Shown: positions 18,262 to 26,098 of the stretch, piece after piece
Layout: every line of letters begins with the position of its first letter
How positions within the stretch are numbered: the stretch's first letter is position 1
Origin: Nocardioides sp. Root140
GTDB taxonomy: Bacteria > Actinomycetota > Actinomycetes > Propionibacteriales > Nocardioidaceae
Length of the DNA stretch: 64,000 bases
Direction of reading: 5' to 3'
Assembly: GCF_001426745.1 (NCBI RefSeq)
Contig: NZ_LMFI01000001.1
Coordinates: 248,001 to 312,000, forward strand
Program-made: the position numbers and the translations under genes
Notes under the pieces: model-generated
Told to the model about the DNA's origin: nothing
What the model saw: the letters and a program-made list of their open reading frames with translations, nothing else
Database searches by the model: none

Positions 18262-19446
18262 ATGTCTCCCACACGGCAATCGCCGGCTGCGCGCAGGGCG
18301 CCGGGCCTTGACTGGATCCTGATGGCCGCGTCCATGGCGCTGGTCGCCCTGGGCTCGTTGCTGGTCTGGTCGGCCACCTCCCACCGCGACGGGCTCACCG
18401 ACGGTGACCCGACGACGTACCTCAAGAAGCAGCTGGTCAATGTCGCCATCGGCATCGTGCTGATGGTGATGGTGCTGGCCACCGACCACCGTTGGGTGCG
18501 GATCGTCGCGCCGTTGATCTACTTCGCGTCGGTGATCGGGCTGGTGCTGGTGCTCGTCATGGGCAGCACGATCAACGGGTCGCGCTCCTGGCTGATGCTG
18601 GGTGGCATGTCGATCCAGCCCTCGGAATTCGCCAAGCTGGCTGTGGTGATCGGCATGGCCCTGCTCGTCGCCGAACGCTCCGAGGGGTCGTGGCGTCGCA
18701 AGGTCGGCACCGGCGACGTGGTCGGCATGCTCGCCATCGCCGCCGTACCCGCCGCGCTGATCCTGCTGCAGCCCGACCTCGGCACCATGCTGGTGCTGAC
18801 CGCCACCGTGTTCGGCGTGCTGGCGATCTCGGGTGCACCGCGCCGCTGGCTGGCCGGCCTGCTGGGCGCCGGCGTGGTCGTGGCGTGGGTGGCCGTGGCG
18901 GCCGGGTTCCTGAAGGACTACCAGATCGACCGGTTCATGGCGTTCACGAACCCCGAGCTCGACCCGCGCGGGGCCGGCTACAACGTCGAGCAGGCCCGCA
19001 TCGCGATCGGCAACGGCGGAGTCTTCGGACAGGGCCTCTTCGACGGCTCCCAGACCCGCTCCGGCTTCGTGCCCGAGCAGCACACCGACTTCATCTTCAC
19101 CGTCGCCGGCGAGGAGTTCGGCCTGGTCGGCGCCGGCGTGCTGATCGCACTGCTGGGCGTCGTCGTGTGGCGCAGCCTGGCGATCGCGATGCACTCCGAG
19201 GACATGTTCGGGCGGGTGGCCGCGGCCGGCATCGCCTGCTGGATCGGCTTCCAGGCGTTCCAGAACATCGGCATGTGCCTGGGCATCATGCCGGTCACCG
19301 GTGTGCCGCTGCCGTTCGTGTCGTACGGCGGCTCGTCGATGTTCGCCGGCATGCTCGCGCTGGGCCTCTTGCAGAACATCCACCTGCGCTCGACGGCCTC
19401 ACTGCCGACCCGGTTCGTCACTCCGCGCTCCCTCGTCTCCCGCTGA
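18262..19446 (+). CDS. rodA: Peptidoglycan glycosyltransferase RodA
   Basis: SEDS-family enzyme that polymerises lipid II into glycan strands and works with the PBP2 encoded just before it. 394 residues with about ten transmembrane segments. Family hallmarks: GSRSWLMLGGMSIQPSEFAKL, the central phrase YQIDRFMAF, GGVFGQGLFDGSQT with FVPEQHTDFIFTVAGEEFG, and the C-terminal PFVSYGGSSM. Last gene of the elongation operon; 22-bp tandem repeats start 14 bases after the stop. Confidence 0.95.
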   Translation: MSPTRQSPAARRAPGLDWILMAASMALVALGSLLVWSATSHRDGLTDGDPTTYLKKQLVNVAIGIVLMVMVLATDHRWVRIVAPLIYFASVIGLVLVLVMGSTINGSRSWLMLGGMSIQPSEFAKLAVVIGMALLVAERSEGSWRRKVGTGDVVGMLAIAAVPAALILLQPDLGTMLVLTATVFGVLAISGAPRRWLAGLLGAGVVVAWVAVAAGFLKDYQIDRFMAFTNPELDPRGAGYNVEQARIAIGNGGVFGQGLFDGSQTRSGFVPEQHTDFIFTVAGEEFGLVGAGVLIALLGVVVWRSLAIAMHSEDMFGRVAAAGIACWIGFQAFQNIGMCLGIMPVTGVPLPFVSYGGSSMFAGMLALGLLQNIHLRSTASLPTRFVTPRSLVSR

Positions 19447-19460
19447 GTTCGCCGTACCGT

Positions 19461-19592
19461 CGCGAACCGTGTGTTCTTGATGCGCGAACCGTGTGTTCTT
19501 GATGCGCGAACCGCGTGCTCTTGCGTCGCGACCCTGCAATTGTTGATGCACGAACCGGCAATGCTTGATGCACGAACCGGCAGTCCTTGCGC
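19461..19592 (+). repeat. Array of six 22-bp tandem repeats
   Basis: Units start at 19461, 19483, 19505, 19527, 19549 and 19571. The first two are identical and begin cgcgaaccgtgtgttcttga; the others differ at several places but keep the 22-bp register, the GAACC core and the TTGATG end. There are no spacers. The array lies between the convergent rodA and response-regulator genes. Two more units in the other orientation lie at 32635-32678. Confidence 0.85.
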
Positions 19593-19616
19593 TCAGTGCG
19601 GGGCCGCCCGGTTGCG

Positions 19617-20294
19617 TCAGGGGCCGACCGACCGAGGAGTGCCCTTGACCCCGGCTCGTCGGGCGACGGCCACAGCCGTCAAGGTCGAGTGCACCTCGAA
19701 CTTGTGCAGGATGCTCTGGACGTGTGAGCGGACGGTGTTCGCCGCGATGCCCAACCGCAGGGCGATCTCCTTGCGGGAGAGACCGTCGACCAGGCAGCGC
19801 AGGACCTCGAGCTCGCGCTCGGAGAGCCGTCGGATCGCGTTGTCGTCGTCGGCCTCCCTGGTGCCCCAGGCCGGCAATGATGCGCAGACGGTGGTCAGGA
19901 GACGCCCGGGCACCCGGGTCTGGCCGTCGGCCACCGCACGGATCGCCTCGATCAGGCTCTCGGCGGAGTCCAGCTTGGACACCCACCCACGGACCCCCGA
20001 GCGGAGCGCTTCGAGGCCGCGATGGTCGGCGTCCATGCCGGTGACCAGCACCACCTGCAGTGCCGGCCACGTGGCGAGCAGGTCCCTTGCCAGCTCCAGG
20101 CCGTCCTCCTGCTGCAAGTAGAGATCGAGGACGACGAGGTCGACGGGCCGGTCCCGGAAGAGGGCCCACGTCGCGGCGGAGTCGCGTGCCGTGCCGACCA
20201 CCACGAGGTCGGGTTCCGTGCCGAGGCGGCTTGCGATTGCGTCGCTGAAGACCCGATGGTCGTCCACGATCGCGATCCTGGTTCGTGTGGACAC
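19617..20294 (-). CDS. NarL/LuxR-family response regulator (first of two)
   Basis: 225-residue response regulator. The receiver has the acidic pair in IAIVDDHRVF, phospho-acceptor Asp in DLVVLDLYLQ, switch Thr in VLVTGMDA and Lys in GWVSKLDS. The C-terminal LuxR-type helix-turn-helix is RLSERELEVLRCLVDGLSRK to the recognition helix NTVRSHVQSILHKF. The GTG at 20294 is preferred because ggaaggtgg lies just before it and it follows the upstream gene by 16 bases; a longer frame starts at 20360 inside that gene. Last gene of a kinase-regulator-regulator operon. Confidence 0.88.
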   Translation of the reverse strand: MSTRTRIAIVDDHRVFSDAIASRLGTEPDLVVVGTARDSAATWALFRDRPVDLVVLDLYLQQEDGLELARDLLATWPALQVVLVTGMDADHRGLEALRSGVRGWVSKLDSAESLIEAIRAVADGQTRVPGRLLTTVCASLPAWGTREADDDNAIRRLSERELEVLRCLVDGLSRKEIALRLGIAANTVRSHVQSILHKFEVHSTLTAVAVARRAGVKGTPRSVGP

Positions 20295-20310
20295 GGTTCC
20301 ACCTTCCGCC

Positions 20311-21036
20311 TCAGATGGCCTGGCGTGAACCTCCGAGCGGGCCATCGTCGGCTGCGTCATCGGGGGGAGACCAGGTCACGGCCCCACCCCGCAGGTGGGC
20401 AGGCCAGGTGACTGAGGAGGAATGGGCGGTGAGCAGGGCGGCGGCCTGGAGTCGTGAGTGGACGCCGAGCTTGGTGAGCACGCCCTGCACGTGCGTGCGC
20501 GCGGTGCTCGCGCGCACCCCGAGCCGCGTCGCGATCTCGGCAGTGGTCAGTCCGTCCATGAGGCAACCCAGAGCGTCCCACTCGCGAGTGGTCAGGAAGC
20601 GCAGCTGCCAGAGCGGATCCGGGCGGATCGCATCGCCGTGCCCGGCCCCGTGCACCAGGTCGGGGTCCACCGCCAGGTGCCCGGCTCCGGCTCGCTCGAC
20701 GTACGACACGATGTCCGGGAAGGGCCTTCCCTTGCCGACGAAGCCGCTGGCGCCCTCGCGCAGGGCCCGGGCGACCGAGGTGTGCTCGGTCCAGCCGGAC
20801 ATGATGACCACCCGGGTGGTCGCGCTCGCAGCCAGCAGCGGACCGATCAGGTCGAGACCGCTGCCGTCCGGGAACCCGATGTCCAGCAGACACACGTCGG
20901 GGGCGCGGGTGCGCACGGCCTCCAGGGTCTGCCGGCGCGTCGTGGCCAGGGCGAGCACCTCGTGCCCATGGTCCGTGAAGCCCAGGGCCATCGCCTCGAG
21001 CAGCAGGAGGTGGTCGTCGCCGAGGACCAGCCTCAT
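20311..21036 (-). CDS. NarL/LuxR-family response regulator (second of two)
   Basis: 241-residue response regulator with receiver (1-118; acidic pair in VLGDDHLL, Asp in CLLDIGFPDGSG, Ser in IMSGWTE, Lys in FVGKGRPF) and a LuxR-type DNA-binding domain (about 150-212; FLTTREWDALGCLMDGL and recognition helix STARTHVQGVLTKL). A short Pro/Asp-rich tail follows. The ATG overlaps the kinase stop by four bases, so it is translationally coupled. Both regulators keep the phosphorylation pocket, so one kinase may feed two outputs. Confidence 0.88.
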   Translation of the reverse strand: MRLVLGDDHLLLLEAMALGFTDHGHEVLALATTRRQTLEAVRTRAPDVCLLDIGFPDGSGLDLIGPLLAASATTRVVIMSGWTEHTSVARALREGASGFVGKGRPFPDIVSYVERAGAGHLAVDPDLVHGAGHGDAIRPDPLWQLRFLTTREWDALGCLMDGLTTAEIATRLGVRASTARTHVQGVLTKLGVHSRLQAAALLTAHSSSVTWPAHLRGGAVTWSPPDDAADDGPLGGSRQAI

Positions 21037-21674
21037 GACGCCACCGGAGACGAAGGGGCGTTGGCCAGACCGATGCGGGCGACCATGCCGCCGTCCGGGT
21101 GCGGCCGCAGGTCGAAGGTGCCGTTGCACGCGGCGATCAGCGCCCGGGTGAGGGCCAGTCCGAGGGAGGTCCGCTCCGGCACCCACCCCAGACCCGGGCC
21201 GTCGTCCCGGACCGTGACGATGACGTGCTCTGCCTCCCGGTCGACGGTCACCGCGACGGCGCCGTCCGGTCCAGCCGCTCGTACGGCGTTGTCGACCACG
21301 CAGGAGAGAGCGCGGGTCAGGGCGGTCGGACGCGCGAGGCACCGAGGCGACGATCCCTCCACACTCACCGCGCAGGTGGTCGTGGCAGCGGACGCCGCCA
21401 CGACCAGGGAGGCACAGGCAGCCACGTCGAGCGCGGCGACCTCGTCGTCGGCCGCGTCGACGAGCACCTCGTCCACCAGGCGGGCAAGCCAACGTGTCTG
21501 GTCGGAGATCAGCCCGAGCCTGCGGAGCAGGTCGCCGTCCGCGGTGTCGCGAGGCGAGGGGGAGGCGAGGGCCAGGATCGCCGCCAAAGGTTGCCGCATG
21601 TCGTGGCACAGGCCGCGCACCGGGTCGACGTCGGGCTCGTGCGACACCCGACCTCTCGTCGTTGTCGTGGTCAT
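21033..21674 (-). CDS. Soluble histidine kinase without sensor domain
   Basis: 213-residue kinase made of just the phosphotransfer helix pair and a small ATPase domain. H-box CHDMRQPLAAILAL (His about residue 24), N-box SCVVDNAVRAAG, G1 VRDDGPGLGW and G2 SLGLALTRALI are visible. There is no transmembrane segment or PAS/GAF domain, so it must take its signal from another protein or be purely cytoplasmic. Shine-Dalgarno ggaggga lies before the ATG. First gene of the three-gene operon with two response regulators. Confidence 0.85.
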   Translation of the reverse strand: MTTTTTRGRVSHEPDVDPVRGLCHDMRQPLAAILALASPSPRDTADGDLLRRLGLISDQTRWLARLVDEVLVDAADDEVAALDVAACASLVVAASAATTTCAVSVEGSSPRCLARPTALTRALSCVVDNAVRAAGPDGAVAVTVDREAEHVIVTVRDDGPGLGWVPERTSLGLALTRALIAACNGTFDLRPHPDGGMVARIGLANAPSSPVAS

Positions 21675-21808
21675 GCGTGTCCCTCCGCCGGCCCGGAGCC
21701 GAGGTGGGCAGCATCCGCCCGTGCCACAGGCGGTTGATCCCTACAACCTATGGGCGCCCACAGCCGACGGACAATAGTCACATCGGACCATCGATCCGGG
21801 GTGCTGCG

Positions 21809-24800
21809 TCACCCGTCTGCGGTAGGTGCGGGCGCGCCCTCCCTGGCGGCCACGAGCCGGCGGCCGGCCAGCAGTCCGGCGTCGTAGAGCAGGTCGAACT
21901 GGTGGAACTCGAGCAGGCCGGCTCCCATCGAGGGCAGGGTCACCACGGTCGCACCGGCCGCGAGCGCGCCGGCCGCTGCACCGCCGCTTCCGATCAGCAT
22001 GGTCCTCAGGAGGGTCTCGCCGAGTGAGGGAGTGCGGAGGGCTCGGTCGTTGCGTGTGGCACCACCGCTCTCGGCGGAGCCCCCCATCCCCACGTTGGCC
22101 GCGATCACCGGGCCCTCGTCCCGCTCGAGCAGTGCCCCCGTGGGCAGGTTGGCGAGCACGCCACCATCGACCAGCAGCCGACCGTCGAGCTGCACCGGCG
22201 GGAACAGTCCCGGCAGCGCGGACGTGGCCATCAGGGCATCGACCACGCTTCCTCGTCGGTGCACCACCACCTCACGCGCGAGCAGGTCCGTGCTGACGCA
22301 CCGGAACTGCGCCGGCAGCTCCTCGATCGTGGTCTCGCCGAAGCTGCGGAGCAGTGCGGCCCGTTGGCGGTCGCCCTTGGCCAACGACACCCGCGGCACC
22401 GTGTAGTCCGAGAACGGCTTGCGGCGCACGAACTCGGCGTACACGATCTCGCGCATCTCGGCTGCGGACCGTCCGGACGCGTGCAGGCCTGCGAGGACTC
22501 CACCGATGCTGCAGCCCGCGATCCGGTCCACGACGATGCCGGCTTCCTCCAGTGCCGCCAGGAGGCCGACGTGGGCCAGGGCGCGGGCGCCTCCTCCGGC
22601 GAGCACGAGGCCGAGGGAGCGACCGGTGATCCGATCGGCCAGGGGGCGCAGGGCACCGGGGACCAGGTTGTCGACGGCGGTCACCTGCCAGGCGTCGGTC
22701 GCCCGCGCCCACCCGGAGCGGTCCTTCCCGGTGGGTCCCGGGCCGACGAGGACCAGGTCGGGCCCGGGCGGCAGCTCGGGCCGCGGTTGTTCGGGCCGCC
22801 GGTCGCCGCTGCAGACGGCGACGACCTGGTCGGCCTGCCGGACCGCCCGGGCCCACCACTCCGGGTCGGTCCCCGGGTCCTCGGCGACCAGGAGGACGCA
22901 GGGGTTCGTCCGTTCGGCACGGGCGAGCGACTCGTCGTCCAGTGGGCCGGTCAGCTCGACGGCGAGGTGCGGGACGAGACAGGAGCGGATCCCCTCGGCC
23001 ACCTCGCGCGACGGGGCACCGCGATGCAGCCCGACGACGGCGACGGTTCGTGAGCCACTCTGGCCGCGCACGGGTACGGCGGGGTGCGCCAGCTGACCGG
23101 CCAGGACCGTGGCCACCGCGCGCCCCGCGCCCGGCGCGTTGTCCATCACCTCGCGCAAGGCCCGAGGCCGCAGCCGCAGGAGCACGGAGTCGCGTCTGGC
23201 CTTGACGGTGGCGCTCCGGTCCGAGTCCGTGAGCAGCGCGAGCTCCCCGAGGACCGCGCCCGGGCCGAGCAGCCGGAGAGACCTCCCGGCGACCGAGACC
23301 TCCAGCCGTCCGGTGACCACCGTGTACGCCGCGTCCGCCGGGTCGCCGGCCCGGAACAACACGTCGCCGGCCGCGAGCAGGACCCGCTCGGACGAGGCCT
23401 CCAGGTCTGCTCGGGCCTCCGGGCCGAGCCGGGAGAGGAGGGAGTCTGCCTGCCCCACCGTCCCGGTCGACACCTCGTCCCCGGCGCCGTCGGCACCGGG
23501 CTCGGGAACCGTGATCATGAGCCCCCTCCCGGCCGTGGCGAGGAGGTCGTCGGCGCCGGTCGCCTCGCCCTCGTGCCGCCCCCCGAGCGCGAGGCTGACC
23601 ATGGCACAGGCCGCGAAGCAGGCGGCCGCGAAGAGCCACCCGTGGCGGAATGCCTCCACGGCCTCGCCAGGGCCCGGCGTACCGATGATGGCCACGAGCG
23701 CGGCGATGCCGAGCACGCCCCCGAGCTGCCGGAGGCTCGCGTTGACCGCCGACGCGGTCGCGTAACCACCTCCCGGGACCGAGGCGAGGGACGCGCTGCC
23801 CAGGATCGGCAGGGTGGCCCCGACGCCGATCCCGCTGAGCACCTGCCCGGGCAGCCACTCGGACACGAAGCGCGGCTCGACGCCGACCTCGAGGGCGTAC
23901 CAGACGTAGGCGGCAGCCCAGAGGATCGCGCCGGGGATCACGACCAGTCGGTACCCGTGGGACTGTGCGAGCGGTCCGAGCACGCCAGCGACCACGGCGG
24001 CCACCAGGGCCGCCGGGACCAGTGCCAGCCCTGAGGTCAGCACGTCGTAGCCCCAGACGTACTGCAGCCAGAGCACGTTGGTCAGCAGGTAGGCGTAGAA
24101 GCCCATGCCGGCGATCGTCGATGCGGTGTTGGCGACGACGAAGCCACGCACCCGGAGCAGGTCGCGGTCGACGAGCGGGGAAGGATGCACGCGCGAGCTG
24201 GCGACGAAGGCGGCTGTGGCGACCACGGCGCCGACCACGCACAGCAGGACGCCGATGCTGGTCCAGCCCCAGTCGTTCCCGGTCGTGATGGCGGTGGTCA
24301 GCAGGGCGAGGGCGACCGCGAGGGCGAGGGCGCCGCGCAGGTCCGGCACCTTGCGACGTCCCGGGCTGCGGCTCTCCACGAGGCCCCGCCGGGCCGCCAC
24401 GATCGCGAGGAGCCCGAACGGCACGTTGACCAGGAAGGCCCAGCGCCAGTTGCCCCACTCGACCAGCGCGCCCCCGATCGGTGGACCGAGCCCCGCCGCC
24501 GCCGCGGCGCTGGCCCCCCACAGGCCGACCGCGTGGGCCCGCCGCGCAGCGGGGAAGGCCTCCACCACCAGCGCCAGGGACGCCGGTACCAGCATCGCGG
24601 CCCCCAACGCCTGCAGCCCGCGGGCCACCAGCAGCCACGGCACGGATCCGGCGACCGCGCACAGCACCGATGCCGCCACGAAGAGCGTGAGCCCGGCGAT
24701 GTAGAGACGGCGGCGCCCGAACAGGTCGGCCAGGCGTCCGAAGACGACCATGGCCGCGGCCAGCACGATGTTGTAGACGTTGAGGACCCACGACAGCTCA

Positions 24801-24970
24801 CTGATCGAGGTCCCCGGAAAGGACGCGCGAATGCTGGGGAACGCGATGTTCACGACCGTCACGTCGAGGAAGGCGAGGAAGGCGCCCATGGCCGCGACGA
24901 ACAACACTGTCCCCTGCGCCAACCGGCTCGTTCCTGCCGCGTCCGAGGCCGACTTCAGGTGCACTGCCAC
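21809..24970 (-). CDS. MFS transporter / cNMP-binding / patatin phospholipase fusion
   Basis: 1053-residue three-part protein. Residues about 15-470 form a 14-helix DHA2-type major-facilitator domain (FLDVTVVNIAFPS start, motif A GRLADLFGRRRLY). About 500-640 is a cyclic-nucleotide-binding domain with a phosphate-binding cassette LGELALLTDSDRSATV that keeps the Glu and Arg contacting the cyclic phosphate. About 780-1000 is a patatin-like hydrolase: oxyanion loop GGGARALAHVG, nucleophile motif GCSIGG (GxSxG, Ser near 820) and the catalytic Asp in VDGGVLANLP. Mycobacteria have proteins of this design (Rv3239c and Rv3728, from memory), and the last two parts mirror neuropathy target esterase. 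GTG at 24970 follows gggaagggg; the longer frame to 25165 has no homology. Confidence 0.9.
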   Translation of the reverse strand: MAVHLKSASDAAGTSRLAQGTVLFVAAMGAFLAFLDVTVVNIAFPSIRASFPGTSISELSWVLNVYNIVLAAAMVVFGRLADLFGRRRLYIAGLTLFVAASVLCAVAGSVPWLLVARGLQALGAAMLVPASLALVVEAFPAARRAHAVGLWGASAAAAAGLGPPIGGALVEWGNWRWAFLVNVPFGLLAIVAARRGLVESRSPGRRKVPDLRGALALAVALALLTTAITTGNDWGWTSIGVLLCVVGAVVATAAFVASSRVHPSPLVDRDLLRVRGFVVANTASTIAGMGFYAYLLTNVLWLQYVWGYDVLTSGLALVPAALVAAVVAGVLGPLAQSHGYRLVVIPGAILWAAAYVWYALEVGVEPRFVSEWLPGQVLSGIGVGATLPILGSASLASVPGGGYATASAVNASLRQLGGVLGIAALVAIIGTPGPGEAVEAFRHGWLFAAACFAACAMVSLALGGRHEGEATGADDLLATAGRGLMITVPEPGADGAGDEVSTGTVGQADSLLSRLGPEARADLEASSERVLLAAGDVLFRAGDPADAAYTVVTGRLEVSVAGRSLRLLGPGAVLGELALLTDSDRSATVKARRDSVLLRLRPRALREVMDNAPGAGRAVATVLAGQLAHPAVPVRGQSGSRTVAVVGLHRGAPSREVAEGIRSCLVPHLAVELTGPLDDESLARAERTNPCVLLVAEDPGTDPEWWARAVRQADQVVAVCSGDRRPEQPRPELPPGPDLVLVGPGPTGKDRSGWARATDAWQVTAVDNLVPGALRPLADRITGRSLGLVLAGGGARALAHVGLLAALEEAGIVVDRIAGCSIGGVLAGLHASGRSAAEMREIVYAEFVRRKPFSDYTVPRVSLAKGDRQRAALLRSFGETTIEELPAQFRCVSTDLLAREVVVHRRGSVVDALMATSALPGLFPPVQLDGRLLVDGGVLANLPTGALLERDEGPVIAANVGMGGSAESGGATRNDRALRTPSLGETLLRTMLIGSGGAAAGALAAGATVVTLPSMGAGLLEFHQFDLLYDAGLLAGRRLVAAREGAPAPTADG

Positions 24971-25036
24971 TCGTGTTCCCCTTCCCAGTCCGAAGGCTAG
25001 AGAGCACCGACGAGGACGTGCTCGGTCAGCGGTGCT

Positions 25037-25052
25037 AGTACATCTGGGGGAG
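25037..25052 (+). promoter_or_regulatory. ATCTGGGG motif in the divergent promoter region
   Basis: The word catctgggggagg lies between the divergent genes starting at 24970 (minus) and 25154 (plus). A nearly identical word occurs before the cyclase gene at 29991. It may be a common operator; only two copies were noticed. Confidence 0.35.
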
Positions 25053-25153
25053 GCGACGGGCGTGCCGGCGTACGCCATTCTGAGCATGCGCCCGGCGGGG
25101 TTTGGGGCCAGTCTGGAGACGGTGCCCAATCCCGACCAGAACAGGCGACGCCC

Positions 25154-26095
25154 ATGTCCCGACACTCAGCTCGTCGTCCACTCCGCCTCATGGCAGTCTT
25201 CGCGCTCGTCGTGGCCGCGACCCTGACCGGTGTGGTGTCGCAGTCTGCTGTCGGCGGCCAGTCGAAGGGCTCCCTCGTGGTCGTGGCGGTCAACGACGCC
25301 GGCACGGGCCTCGCCGGTGCCGTGCAGGGGCGCCCCTTCTCCGTCGTCGTGGAGGCGCGCGACCCCCAGGGCGTCCCCTTGCCGGTCACCAAGGCGACCA
25401 CCGTCGTCCTGTCGGAGCAGTCCGGCCCGGGCGCGCTGTCCGGGAGGCCGAGCGGGGTGATCCCGAGGGGCGGGTCCCGCACCACGATCACGGCGACCTA
25501 CTCTGCCTTCGGCAACGGCGTCGTCCTGGACGTCGCCGTCTCCTCCGGGGTCGACCTGGATCCCGGAGGGGCGACCATCGACGTCGCCGCCACGGCCGTA
25601 CGCGCCGGCGGCACGCCGGGTGCACCGACGACGGTCACCGACCCGGGATGCGCCGTCCCGACCGCCACCGCCCCGGTCTGCGGCTACCTTCAGCTGCCCA
25701 ACGGCGCCAACGGCCAGATCCTGATGTCCGTGGGTGCCTGCACCGGCATCCTCGCCTGCATCACCGACCCGACGAACCAGGCCGGGTTGGTCACCGCCGC
25801 CGTCGACCTCAAGGACGGGTCAGGCGCGCCGCTCTACACGAAGGTGGCGCCCGCGTCCTTCGTGATCGGCTGCGACAAGTCGCTGTGCGGCAAGGGAGGC
25901 GTGGGGCAGTTCCCGCTCCTGGTGGACGTGACGAACCAGGGAGCGTTCGCCCAGGCCCCGCAGTGTCCGGCCAAGGGACGACTCGGCGACGATCAGACCG
26001 TGTGCCTCGACGCGGTGCAGAGCAACCGTGACGGCGCGGGAGACCTCTTCAGCGTGCTCCTCTTCGACTTCGACATCCGCGCCAGCCACCCGTGA
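25154..26095 (+). CDS. Secreted cysteine-rich protein of unknown function
   Basis: 313 residues. An N-terminal Arg-rich stretch followed by a hydrophobic segment (about 11-30) is a typical signal peptide, probably cut near VVSQSA or SAVGGQ. The next 100 residues have the phrasing of an Ig-like or invasin-type beta domain (RPFSVVVEARDPQGVPLPV). The second half has eight Cys residues spread evenly and could be disulfide-bonded. I do not recognise the family. It is the only plus-strand gene between two large minus-strand signalling genes and shares an intergenic region with the MFS-patatin gene. Confidence 0.7.
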   Translation: MSRHSARRPLRLMAVFALVVAATLTGVVSQSAVGGQSKGSLVVVAVNDAGTGLAGAVQGRPFSVVVEARDPQGVPLPVTKATTVVLSEQSGPGALSGRPSGVIPRGGSRTTITATYSAFGNGVVLDVAVSSGVDLDPGGATIDVAATAVRAGGTPGAPTTVTDPGCAVPTATAPVCGYLQLPNGANGQILMSVGACTGILACITDPTNQAGLVTAAVDLKDGSGAPLYTKVAPASFVIGCDKSLCGKGGVGQFPLLVDVTNQGAFAQAPQCPAKGRLGDDQTVCLDAVQSNRDGAGDLFSVLLFDFDIRASHP

Positions 26096-26098
26096 CGC

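Noticed and set aside
19461..19592. CRISPR array
   Set aside because: Units are directly adjacent without unique spacers, and no cas gene is near.
24971..25165. N-terminal extension of the MFS-patatin protein
   Set aside because: Overlaps the divergent gene's promoter; a good ribosome binding site lies directly before the GTG at 24970.
25102..26031. Second open frame over the secreted-protein gene
   Set aside because: Arg-rich shadow frame; the frame from 25154 has a signal peptide and ordered cysteines.
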